A program made the translations under genes and the position numbers. This document shows positions 1-7,742 of a stretch of 64,000 nucleotides of DNA, piece after piece; positions within the stretch are counted from its first letter, which is position 1; each line of letters begins with the position of its first letter. The notes beneath the pieces are model-generated. The model was not told where the DNA came from, did not search any database, and worked only from the letters and a program-made list of their open reading frames with translations. The DNA comes from Anaerolineae bacterium (lineage in GTDB: Bacteria > Chloroflexota > Anaerolineae > Aggregatilineales > Phototrophicaceae). Location: contig JAJDUC010000056.1 of NCBI GenBank assembly GCA_022826865.1, positions 1 through 64,000 on the forward strand, given 5' to 3'.

Positions 1-140
1 TTCGGTTGAAATAGCCTGGTAGGGGCGATCCGGCGGATCGCCCGATGGGTACGAACAGGATCGAAATTGGGCGACTCACCGAGTCGCCCCTACCAAATCG
101 TCGGTATTTGAAGAAATTCAACCGACTTTGATACAGTACC
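1..140 (-). repeat. MITE-like interspersed repeat, copy 1 (cut by window start)
   Basis: This stretch is the reverse complement of the element at 60544-60719. Near-identical blocks include the end GGTACTGTATC (here read on the minus strand at 130-140), TCGGTTGAATTTCTTC, and internal TAGGGGCGA / TCGCCCCTA inverted segments. This copy lacks about 22 bp present in the other copy between the two internal inverted segments. The far terminal repeat lies before base 1, so no target duplication can be tested. No coding capacity is visible. Confidence 0.8.
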
Positions 141-404
141 CGTTCATGCCTAATTGACAGCCCCGGCTTCATTTGTTATAAACGTGTCCGCCTGCTGTAT
201 GCGTGATAGAACTATATGTGCCGAGCCAACATTCTCTATAGGGGAATCTATCTTTGGCAGCCAATGTGATAGGCCTGAGCCAAGACAGCGGTTGTCAAGC
301 GATTCCCGGCCTGTAATTCTGCAGGTTCGAGACACTATGGCTACACGGTACAGTGGGTGAGCCTTATTCGACAGCGCGCTGATTTGGGCGCGCTGTCTCT
401 AATA
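141..404. other. Intergenic stretch with one hairpin
   Basis: I find no convincing gene here. The short reading frames in it look like chance. The only structure is a perfect 9-bp inverted repeat, ACAGCGCGC (371-379) with GCGCGCTGT (388-396), placed just beyond the stop of the LCP gene on the minus strand. It has no clear T-tract on either strand, so it is at best a weak terminator or mRNA 3' end structure for that gene. Confidence 0.5.
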
Positions 405-1682
405 TCAACTCGCGTAATCATCTCCGAATGTCTCTCGCAACAAAAGCGGCAGGCGCTCCACAATCGGGATCAGCACCTGTTGCTGATGTTCTTCAGTCAC
501 ATATTCTTGCAAATAGTTGAAGTTCATCACCTTCATTGTGATGTTCTCGATGTTGATGTCCCGGGCGGAGATGGCGAGTTGGATGATTTGACGCAGATCC
601 AGCCCGGTCTGAAAGTTTTCGCTTAGGCTGCTTAAAAGCGCGGGCGCCTGGCCAATGAGCTGAAGGAAGTCGATGCTCAGCACACGATTGTGTATACCAT
701 AAAGAATCTGCTGCTGTCGTTCGGCGCGGCGCACATCGTTGTTGCCATGGCGGGTGCGCGCGAATCGCAGCGCGTCAGCGCCGTTGAGCAGATGCGTGCC
801 GGGAGGCAGATAGAAAGGATCGTATCCGTAGTTCATGTCGGGGAAGCGCTCGTCGTTGATGGCATAGTCGATCGTCACCTTGACGCCGCCCAGCAAGTCG
901 ACAAGATCGACCAGGACCCTAAAATCAACCAGTACATAGTTATGCACGCGCATGCCGAGATTCCAGCTGATCGTTTGCTGCAAGAGGCGGGCGCCCTGGC
1001 CGGAACCGCGTCCTTCACCGATGAAATAAGCGCGATTGATGCGATCGCGTTTTTCTTGCCCGGGTATCTGCACCCACAGATCCCGCGGCAAGCTGAGCAC
1101 GCCGACGCGATTTGTCTTGGGGTCGAGGCTGACGAGTATCAAGCTGTCGGTGCGGACGGGTTCATTCGTTTGGTCGGGTCGGCTGTCCAAGCCGCCGACA
1201 ATGACGGTGTAGCGCGTCTGGCCGTCCCAGGGCGCTAACTCGACCAAGCTGCCGTCATCCAGTTTTAATACTTCGACGCCCACCCGTCGGCCATCGGCGG
1301 CGAATTCGCTGCGCGCATTGACAGCCGTGGGCATTTCCGGCGTCAAATCGGCAGTGGGTATAGCGACCGGATTCGACTGCGGCGCGCGGACGATCACAAA
1401 GGTCGTCACGATGAGGCAAGCAAAGACAGATATCATGCCACCTGCTAAGATGACCCAAATCCAGTCATTGCGGCGCCGACCGAAATCACGGCGCCGCCGG
1501 CGACTCCGCGCGCGCGGGTCGCGTCCGGGGGGTTGTGGCTGCCCCTGATCCCGGGTGAACTGGGCGGTGCTGTAAACTGGCGCTGCGGGCGGCTTGGGAG
1601 GCTCAAGGGCGGCCCGGTCCGCAGACCGCAATGTACGAGATTGCGTCAAAATATCGCTTCGCTCTCTGCTTGGCTGGGACAT
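405..1682 (-). CDS. LytR-CpsA-Psr (LCP) family protein
   Basis: LCP proteins transfer lipid-linked glycopolymers to peptidoglycan on the outer face of the membrane. The 425-residue protein has a proline- and arginine-rich cytoplasmic N-terminus (1-72, with a run of arginines at 57-71). One membrane segment follows at about 74-98, then the extracellular LCP domain. Family motifs are visible: GLDSRP, RTDSLILVS, SLPRD, DRINRAY and DLLGGVKV, which carry the arginines and aspartates that bind the pyrophosphate lipid. A C-terminal part continues to FGDDYAS. The gene stands alone; the next gene, at 1745, is divergent. The substrate polymer cannot be told from sequence. Confidence 0.9.
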   Translation of the reverse strand: MSQPSRERSDILTQSRTLRSADRAALEPPKPPAAPVYSTAQFTRDQGQPQPPGRDPRARSRRRRRDFGRRRNDWIWVILAGGMISVFACLIVTTFVIVRAPQSNPVAIPTADLTPEMPTAVNARSEFAADGRRVGVEVLKLDDGSLVELAPWDGQTRYTVIVGGLDSRPDQTNEPVRTDSLILVSLDPKTNRVGVLSLPRDLWVQIPGQEKRDRINRAYFIGEGRGSGQGARLLQQTISWNLGMRVHNYVLVDFRVLVDLVDLLGGVKVTIDYAINDERFPDMNYGYDPFYLPPGTHLLNGADALRFARTRHGNNDVRRAERQQQILYGIHNRVLSIDFLQLIGQAPALLSSLSENFQTGLDLRQIIQLAISARDINIENITMKVMNFNYLQEYVTEEHQQQVLIPIVERLPLLLRETFGDDYAS

Positions 1683-1744
1683 GCAGCGCCTGATCCATCA
1701 GAGCCCGGTTAGTCATCAACTGCCAGTATAGGCAAGGTCAAAAA

Positions 1745-2563
1745 ATGCCGCAAATGCGCATCCTGCAAGAACCCAGTTTCCGCGACGGTCCCGGAAATAT
1801 GGCGCTCGATATCGCCATTGCCGATGCTGTAGCAGCCGGCCTCCAGCCGCCGACCCTGCGCCTGTACGGTTGGAAGCCCTTCTGCCTCTCCCTGGGTTAT
1901 GGTCAGCGCGTCCGCGATGCCGACCTTGCGGCCTTGAACAAGCGAGGCTGGGACTTGGTGCGGCGGCCGACCGGCGGCAAGGCGATCTTGCATGGCGACG
2001 AATTGACCTACAGCTTGTGCCTGCCGTTCAACCATCCGCTGGCCAGCGGTGACCTGATCGAGAGTTATCGTCGGATAAGCGTAGGTTTGCTGCGCGGCCT
2101 GGAAGAACTCGGCCTGTCGGCCGGGGCGGATCCTCAAGGCGCGGGCCTGCGCCCGTCAGAGCTGGGCCCGGTCTGTTTTGAGATCCCATCGCATTACGAG
2201 ATCGCGGTTGGCGGGCGCAAATTGATTGGCAGCGCGCAGATGCGGAGGAAGGCTGTGATCCTGCAGCATGGCGCCATCCCCCTTTGCGGCGATGTGGCGC
2301 GGATCTGCGATGTGCTCAGATTTGCTTCCGAGGCCGCGCGAGAGCGCCAACGGCGCAGCCTGCGACAGCGCGCTCTCACCGTTGCCCAGGCTTTGGGTTT
2401 CGCGCCGACCTGGTCGGAGCTGGCCTCCGCCCTGGCCCGCGGTTTCGAGCGCGCATTTGGTGTTGAGCTCGTGCCGGGAACCGCCAGCGACGCTGAATTG
2501 GCGCGCGCCGCAGAATTAAAGCGGGAACGGTTTGGCGATGCCGCCTGGACCACCAAGCGCTAG
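1745..2563 (+). CDS. Lipoate/octanoate protein ligase family, LipM-like octanoyltransferase
   Basis: This 272-residue BPL/LplA-fold protein should attach octanoate or lipoate to a lysine of E2 or GcvH domains. Visible motifs are WKPFCLSLGYGQ (43-54), the RRPTGGKAILHGDELTYS block (73-90) and GGRKLIGSAQ (156-165). Cys144, in PVCFEIPS just before the GRK block, sits where LipM octanoyltransferases carry their catalytic cysteine. That favours octanoyl transfer from acyl carrier protein over ATP-dependent lipoate ligation, but LplA cannot be excluded. The arginine-rich C-terminus (about 199-272) is not the classic LplA accessory domain. No lipA or lipB lies nearby. Confidence 0.8.
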   Translation: MPQMRILQEPSFRDGPGNMALDIAIADAVAAGLQPPTLRLYGWKPFCLSLGYGQRVRDADLAALNKRGWDLVRRPTGGKAILHGDELTYSLCLPFNHPLASGDLIESYRRISVGLLRGLEELGLSAGADPQGAGLRPSELGPVCFEIPSHYEIAVGGRKLIGSAQMRRKAVILQHGAIPLCGDVARICDVLRFASEAARERQRRSLRQRALTVAQALGFAPTWSELASALARGFERAFGVELVPGTASDAELARAAELKRERFGDAAWTTKR

Positions 2564-2583
2564 CGCGCCGGGGTGATTTCCAT

Positions 2584-4854
2584 TCATCCCGGAATCAGCG
2601 CGCGCAATTCTGATTCGCTAATGACGGGCACGCCGCTTTTGAGGGCTTTTTCCACCTTGCTTCCCGGCGAGTCGCCGGCGACCACATAGCTGGTCTTCTT
2701 GCTGACGCTGCCAGTAACCTTGCCGCCGTTGGCCTCTACAAGCGATTTGATCTCTCCCCGCGGCACGCTCATTGTGCCCGTCAGCACGAAAGTCTGGCCG
2801 GCTAAGCCCGCGCTCGCCAAAACTTTCTCTTCCGCCCGCATGTTGACGGCGGCTGCCTCCATCTTGGCGATCACCGCCTGTTGATGCGGATCGGCAAAGA
2901 AGTTGACGATATTCTCGACAAGTATCGGCCCCAGGCCTTCAATCTCATGCAAGGGACGCGATACCGCGATCAGCGCGCTCAACGGCGCCTGAATTGGCGC
3001 GATGTCTCCCGGCGCCAGACGAAGCGGCCGCAGCAGGCGCTCCAAACGCGGAGACAGATCAGCAGCGTCAAGGTAGCGTGGCGCCAATTCCGCTGTTGGA
3101 TGCCGCAGGCGATGGAGGAGTTTTCCGATATCCGGATCGCCGTCGTCAGCGCCATCGACCAGCGGTCGCGCCGCTTCGGCGAAGTCTTCTTCCGCCGCGC
3201 GAATCGCTTGGGCTGTCGCGAGCAATTCCGGAATGGATGCGAAGTTATCGCCGAGCAACCCGGCGACGGTTGCGCCAATGCCATCAATGCCGAGCGATGT
3301 CAGCACTTGCGTGAAGGAACGCGACTTCGCCCGCTCTATGGACTGGAGCAAATTCTCGACCTTTTTATCCGCGAAACCCTCCAGCGCCAGTAAATTCTCG
3401 GCCGACAAATTAAAGATATCGGCCTCATCTTCAATGAGGCCGTTGTCGATCAAAGCGGCGATCGTTTGCGGCCCCATGCCTTCGATGTCCATCGCGCCGC
3501 GCGACACAAAGAATTCCAGGGTGCGCATGACGCGTTCGGGGCACTTGGGGTTGGAGCAGAACCAATCGACCGCTCCCGCCGGCTGAATCAATTCCCGGCC
3601 ACAGAACGGGCAAGCCGCCGGCGGCAGAATCGGCGACTCGCTGCCATCGCGCGCGCCAGTCACGGGCCCGATCACATAAGGGATCACATCGCCCGATCGT
3701 TTCACGACGACGCGATCGCCCAAGCGGATATCGAGCGCGCTTACTTGCTCATAGTTGTGCAGGCTGGCATTGGACACGGTGACGCCACCGATGAAGACAG
3801 GTTCGAGTTGAGCGGTAGGCGTGACTTTGCCGGTGCGGCCGACGCCGATGGTGATGCCGACCAGCTTTGTGCTGGCTTCCTCTGCCGGAAATTTGTAGGC
3901 GACTGCGCCGCGCGGATCTTTGCCGACGACTCCCAGCTCATCTGCGAGCGCTAGCTGGTCAACCTTCAGGACCAGTCCGTCAATTTCAAAGTCGAGCGCG
4001 TTTCGTCTCGCCTCCCAGTCGGGCAGCGTTTGAATGACTTCGTCCAGGCCGGCGCAATGCCTCGCCTCCGGGATGACGTTAAACCCCATGACGCGCAAGA
4101 ATTGCAGCGTCTCCCATTCGCTAGACATCTCGGCGCCGTCGCTGTCGACAATGGCGTAAATATAAGCGGTGAGCTTGCGTTTGGCGGTTTCGCGGCTGTC
4201 CTTCTGTTTCAATGAGCCGGAGGCGGTATTGCGGGCGTTGACGTAGGCGGGCAGTCCCTGCGCCTCTTGCTCGCGATTGAGCTCGAGGAAACTTTCTTTG
4301 TGGAAGAGAATCTCGCCACGGACGACCAGCCGCGCCGGGGCGGCCGCAGCCGCGCGGTCAACCGGAATGCGCAAAGGCACGCTGCGAATGGTCTTGACGT
4401 TGGCGGTGACATCATCGCCGAGCTCGCCATTGCCGCGGGTTGCGGCGCGTACCAAGACGCCGTTCTCGTAGGTGATGACAATCGCAAGGCCGTCCAGCTT
4501 GGGTTGCAGAACATATGCCAGTTCTGTGTCCGCCGGCAAGAGGCGCAGGTTGCGCTCCTCCCAATTGGCCAGGTCCGCCGCGTCAAAGGCGTTCGCCAGG
4601 CTCAGAATCGGCGCAGGATGCGGCGCCTTTGGAAAATCAAGCGACAAATCCGAACCGACGCGCTGGGTCGGCGAATCAGCCAGCGCAAGTTGGGGATTGG
4701 CCGTCTCCAATTCCGTCAATTCGCGGAAGAGCCGGTCGTATTCAGCGTCGCTGACAATCGGATCATTCAGCACGTGATAGCGATAATTGTGCTGATGGAG
4801 CTGATCGCTCAGCGAGGCGATACGCGCTTGGGTTTGTTGATCCACGGTTCTCAT
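2584..4854 (-). CDS. ligA: NAD-dependent DNA ligase LigA with an extra segment in the HhH region
   Basis: LigA seals nicks in replication and repair using NAD. In order are an NAD-binding Ia domain (HNYRYHVLN, SDAEYD) and the adenylation domain with nucleophile Lys119 in KLDG. The OB fold follows, with four zinc-ligand cysteines at 415, 418, 433 and 438. The helix-hairpin-helix region starts near 450 and the BRCT domain covers about 684-754. At 756 residues it is some 80 longer than typical LigA (about 670). The surplus lies at roughly 548-630 between two HhH elements and is rich in Leu, Ala, Arg and Pro. Its reading frame is intact on both sides, so it is a real insertion. The start overlaps the stop of the upstream SH3-like gene by 4 bases. 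Confidence 0.97.
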   Translation of the reverse strand: MRTVDQQTQARIASLSDQLHQHNYRYHVLNDPIVSDAEYDRLFRELTELETANPQLALADSPTQRVGSDLSLDFPKAPHPAPILSLANAFDAADLANWEERNLRLLPADTELAYVLQPKLDGLAIVITYENGVLVRAATRGNGELGDDVTANVKTIRSVPLRIPVDRAAAAAPARLVVRGEILFHKESFLELNREQEAQGLPAYVNARNTASGSLKQKDSRETAKRKLTAYIYAIVDSDGAEMSSEWETLQFLRVMGFNVIPEARHCAGLDEVIQTLPDWEARRNALDFEIDGLVLKVDQLALADELGVVGKDPRGAVAYKFPAEEASTKLVGITIGVGRTGKVTPTAQLEPVFIGGVTVSNASLHNYEQVSALDIRLGDRVVVKRSGDVIPYVIGPVTGARDGSESPILPPAACPFCGRELIQPAGAVDWFCSNPKCPERVMRTLEFFVSRGAMDIEGMGPQTIAALIDNGLIEDEADIFNLSAENLLALEGFADKKVENLLQSIERAKSRSFTQVLTSLGIDGIGATVAGLLGDNFASIPELLATAQAIRAAEEDFAEAARPLVDGADDGDPDIGKLLHRLRHPTAELAPRYLDAADLSPRLERLLRPLRLAPGDIAPIQAPLSALIAVSRPLHEIEGLGPILVENIVNFFADPHQQAVIAKMEAAAVNMRAEEKVLASAGLAGQTFVLTGTMSVPRGEIKSLVEANGGKVTGSVSKKTSYVVAGDSPGSKVEKALKSGVPVISESELRALIPG

Positions 4855-5537
4855 CCTGTTTCATCGGAAATCGCTTGCAGATAGATGGCGACCGCCCAGC
4901 CTCTCACCTCAAACTCGGTGTCATGGACTTGCCACCAGGTGAAGCCATCGGCTGCCTGCGGGCCGCCGATGATTTCAAATTCTGTGCCCTGCGCGGCGCG
5001 GAAGAGCACCTTGCTATCGAGCAAACTGGGAACATTGCGCACATTCAGCTTGTCATTGCCGACGCCATGCACTGCCGCCCGCAAGCCGACGGCCAAGGGA
5101 ATGGGTGTGTTGGTGATGATGACTGTCGGGATCGGCGGTCCAGTCAGGGCCGGGTTCGCCGGTGTCTCCACCGCCAATATGGTCTGCACTGACGCCTCAG
5201 GCGTACTGGGAAGGGCGTCCGCCTGCCCGGCGCTGTCGGCGCCGGCGAGACGAATCGGCGCCGCCTCAACTTCGATGATCGGTTCGAGGGATGGCGCCGT
5301 CGGCTCGCCGCGCAGCGCAAAGACCAGGCTGAACATCAGGGTTGCTGTGAAGATTGCCAGAAACAATGTGAAGGCGAGCGAGCGCAGAGAAAAGCGAAAA
5401 GGATTGCGCGAGCGCCTGATGGCGCGTCGATAAGCGCGGCGGGCATCCAACTGGGCGCGGGTCGGCGTTGGCAATCTGCGGTGGCGCGTTTCCGGCGCGA
5501 CGTTGGGCTGCTCGGCGGATTCGGCTTGTTCGGGCAT
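4851..5537 (-). CDS. Membrane-anchored protein with bacterial SH3-like domain
   Basis: The protein has about 228 residues. There is a charged cytoplasmic N-terminus and one membrane segment (FTLFLAIFTATLMFSLVFAL) about a fifth of the way in. A low-complexity Ala/Pro/Thr linker follows, then a C-terminal SH3b-like domain with KLNVRNVPS, GTEFEIIGG and WWQVHD...GWAVA. Such domains usually bind peptidoglycan or mediate envelope contacts, and no enzyme domain is present. I chose the ATG at 5537, which has GGAG seven bases upstream. A GTG at 5576 would extend it into the end of polX. It is downstream of polX and overlaps ligA by 4 bases, so the three probably share a transcript. Exact function unknown. 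Confidence 0.75.
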   Translation of the reverse strand: MPEQAESAEQPNVAPETRHRRLPTPTRAQLDARRAYRRAIRRSRNPFRFSLRSLAFTLFLAIFTATLMFSLVFALRGEPTAPSLEPIIEVEAAPIRLAGADSAGQADALPSTPEASVQTILAVETPANPALTGPPIPTVIITNTPIPLAVGLRAAVHGVGNDKLNVRNVPSLLDSKVLFRAAQGTEFEIIGGPQAADGFTWWQVHDTEFEVRGWAVAIYLQAISDETG

Positions 5538-5554
5538 GGCGGCGCTCCGCCAGC

Positions 5555-7306
5555 TCAAAGGCGGCTGGCGATCCACTGATTGAATTTGTCGAATGGCCAG
5601 GTGTTGACGACATGCCGCGCTTCCACCCAGCCGCGGCGCGCATTGGTCACGCCGAAGTCCATGAGATCAAGCTGCGCTATGCGATGAGCGTCGGTGTTGA
5701 TGGCGAGGGGAACGCCCATGTCTTTCGCCAGGCGCGCCAACTCCGGCTTGAGATCGAGGCGGAGCGGATTCGCGTTGATCTCAAGGATGGTATTGTGCTC
5801 GCTCGCGGCGGCGAGCACAGCGACCCAATCGGCGGCGACTTCGTCACGGTTGGGAAATTGCCGCGCCGAAGGATGACCGATCATATGAACATGGGGATTG
5901 CGAATGGCGTTGAGCAGCCGCTCAGTGACCTGTTCCCGCTTCTGCCCCAATCCCGAATGCAAAGAGGCGATGACAAAATCCATTTGCGCCAGAACCTCGT
6001 CCGGATAATCGAGACTGCCGTCCGCCTTGATGTCCATTTCCGTGCCGGCGAGAACCTGGATCTTGTCATCCAGTTCGGCATTCAAATGGCGGACTTCTTC
6101 GGCTTGCGCCAGCAATCGTTCGATAGAAAGGCCGTTGGCGATGCCGAGGCTGCGCGAGTGATCGGTAATCACGATATATTGGCGGCCTAGTTTCATGCAG
6201 GCTTCCGCCATCTCGCAGATGGTGTTTTTGCCGTCGCTCCAATCGCTGTGCATGTGCAAGTCGGCGACGATATCGTCTATGGTTATCAATGCCGGCAAGC
6301 GCTGCTCGCGCGCCGCTTCAATCTCGCCACTGTCCTCGCGCAGCTCCGGCGGGATGTATTGCAGGCCGAGCCGGGCGTACAGCTTCTCCTCCGAATCACA
6401 GAGGATCTTATCGGCCGACTCGATGATCGCCTTGTTCTCGTCGACCGGGCTGAGCGCGTGTTCGTTCAGGCTGAGCGCTTGATCGAGGGCGATCTGCCGC
6501 AGCTTGACATTGTGCTGCAGGCTGCCGGTGAAATAATTGAGAGCAGTGCCCCAGCGCGCCTTTTCCAAGACGCGAACATCCACCTGCAGGCCGGAGAGGA
6601 GCTCAACCGAGCTCTTGGTCGGCCCGTGGCCGAGGATGCGAGCGACATTTTCCATGCTGACAAAGCGCTCCATAATGGGCGCTGCTTTGTCGCTGGCGAT
6701 CAGGATATCGACATCGCCGATCGTCTCGCGTCCGCGGCGGATGCTGCCCGCCAGCGCGCCCTCCTGCGCCTCCGGCAATTCCAGCAGAAGATCAAGAATC
6801 GCCTGGGCGGCGGGCCGAGCATCGCCGATGGAAGCGCGGCCAGTCTGACGGGCAAGCGCTTCAATGCCATCCAGAATCTTCTGTTGGCTCTTGGCGCCCA
6901 TGCCCGGCAAACTCGCCAGCTTACCGGCATTGGCCGCCACTTGCAGCTCATCAATGCTGCATATATCCAGGCGCTCCCAAAAGAGTTTCGCCTTTTTGGG
7001 ACCGACGCCATTGATATGCATGATGTCGACCAAGCCCTCGGGGATTTCCGCTTTGAGGCGGTTATAGAATTCCAGTTCGCCCGTATCCAGCATTTCGTCG
7101 ATTTTCGCCGCGATGGTCTTGCCGATGTAGCTGAGATCGGTGAGAGCGCCTTCCGCCGAAATCACGCGCAGGTCGTGGGGCAGGGTACGGATGGTTTCGG
7201 ACGCGCGGCGATAAGACAGCACGCGATGGATATTGTCGCCGCGGATTTGCAGCATGTCGGCGCAGCGCGCAAATATATCGGCGATTTCCCGGTTGCTCAG
7301 GTTCAA
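5555..7306 (-). CDS. polX: Family X DNA polymerase / 3'-5' exonuclease PolX
   Basis: This 583-residue protein matches bacterial PolX, a gap-filling repair polymerase with a PHP nuclease domain. The N-terminus has helix-hairpin-helix motifs (HINGVGPKKAK, LPGMGAKSQQK). The nucleotidyltransferase core follows: GSIRRGRETIGDVDILIA gives two catalytic aspartates, QVDVRV the third, and ALNYFTGS lies nearby. The C-terminal PHP domain starts near residue 340 with DLHMHSDWSDG and carries ITDHS, GTEMDI, IASLHSG, IGHPS and INTDAH metal ligands. It is complete and of usual length. It begins the polX / SH3-like / ligA run of genes and is divergent from the trp leader. Confidence 0.96.
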   Translation of the reverse strand: MNLSNREIADIFARCADMLQIRGDNIHRVLSYRRASETIRTLPHDLRVISAEGALTDLSYIGKTIAAKIDEMLDTGELEFYNRLKAEIPEGLVDIMHINGVGPKKAKLFWERLDICSIDELQVAANAGKLASLPGMGAKSQQKILDGIEALARQTGRASIGDARPAAQAILDLLLELPEAQEGALAGSIRRGRETIGDVDILIASDKAAPIMERFVSMENVARILGHGPTKSSVELLSGLQVDVRVLEKARWGTALNYFTGSLQHNVKLRQIALDQALSLNEHALSPVDENKAIIESADKILCDSEEKLYARLGLQYIPPELREDSGEIEAAREQRLPALITIDDIVADLHMHSDWSDGKNTICEMAEACMKLGRQYIVITDHSRSLGIANGLSIERLLAQAEEVRHLNAELDDKIQVLAGTEMDIKADGSLDYPDEVLAQMDFVIASLHSGLGQKREQVTERLLNAIRNPHVHMIGHPSARQFPNRDEVAADWVAVLAAASEHNTILEINANPLRLDLKPELARLAKDMGVPLAINTDAHRIAQLDLMDFGVTNARRGWVEARHVVNTWPFDKFNQWIASRL

Positions 7307-7411
7307 TGTTCCGCCCTCGCTTCAGACTGAATTAGAACGCATATTCGAGGTCAGTATACCAGAATATCCGGCGCCGATAAAGATGATTTAGCCGCGAACG
7401 CGGAATGACAC

Positions 7412-7440
7412 TTGACAGTGGCTGGGGGGCGCGTTAGCAT
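7412..7440 (+). promoter_or_regulatory. Probable sigma-70-type promoter of the trp operon
   Basis: A perfect TTGACA (7412-7417) is followed after 17 bases by TAGCAT (7435-7440), which matches 4 of 6 bases of the -10 consensus. Transcription would start near 7447, just ahead of T-box stem I. The -35 match, the ideal spacing and the position in front of the leader support it. Confidence 0.6.
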
Positions 7441-7447
7441 CAGCGCG

Positions 7448-7725
7448 AATATAGCCAAAGACTGTGATCCAGAGTAGTAAGCATCATCGTGCAGTTCAGA
7501 GAGTCGCTAGCTGCTGAGAAGGCGATACACGCAGAGATGCCGAATGGACTGGGGAGTTGCGCAGGCGAAAGGGGGACCGAGTAGCTTGCGACGGAAGGCG
7601 CGCCGTTAACAGCGCAGGATATCGACCACTGGTCCGTATCCACAAAGCGACCCGCCAAAGCGGGTAATCAAGGTGGCACCGCGGGAACCTTCTCGTCCTT
7701 GAAGCGGCGATTGGGTTCTTTTTAT
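7448..7725 (+). promoter_or_regulatory. T-box riboswitch, tryptophan specific, upstream of trpE
   Basis: The leader carries the T-box core AAGGTGGCACCGCGG (7672-7686), which base-pairs with the NCCA end of uncharged tRNA. Stem I is visible: CCAG (7469-7472) pairs with CTGG (7549-7552), and GCATC (7481-7485) pairs with GATGC (7536-7540). Between these helices lies the specifier loop, AGTAGTAA opposite CGAATGGA. The specifier triplet is TGG (7545-7547), the tryptophan codon, preceded by GAA and followed by A as in known T-boxes. A terminator follows, GAACC (7687-7691) with GGTTC (7716-7720) and a T-rich run. Uncharged tRNA-Trp should favour the antiterminator and switch on trpEGDCF-nudix-BA. 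Confidence 0.93.
7687..7725 (+). terminator. T-box-controlled intrinsic terminator
   Basis: The inverted repeat starting GAACC (7687) and ending GGTTC (7720) is followed by TTTTT (7721-7725). Its 5' arm begins at the end of the T-box core, so formation of the antiterminator and of this hairpin should exclude each other. Confidence 0.75.
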
Positions 7726-7742
7726 TTCCAGGGGAGACGCTG

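Noticed and set aside
300..370. GGTTCGAGAC near 324 looks like a tRNA T-loop.
   Set aside because: The flanking bases do not form a T stem, and no acceptor, D or anticodon arms can be built around it.
371..396. Perfect 9-bp hairpin after the LCP gene as an intrinsic terminator.
   Set aside because: There is no T-tract on the minus strand after it, so I list it only as a structure.
2934..3200. The LigA insert considered as a frameshift or assembly error.
   Set aside because: The reading frame is continuous, and recognisable LigA sequence (EIEGLGPILVENIVNFF, then BRCT) resumes in frame after it.
4267..4884. Long open frames opposite ligA, polX, PSP1 and the molybdenum hydroxylase (for example 4267-4884, 6248-7330, 26899-28182, 46031-47638).
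   Set aside because: They lie antisense to well-supported genes and have no recognisable motifs. They are expected by-products of G+C-rich coding sequence.
5555..5576. Overlap of polX with an SH3-like gene starting at GTG 5576.
   Set aside because: The ATG at 5537 has a proper ribosome site, which removes the overlap.
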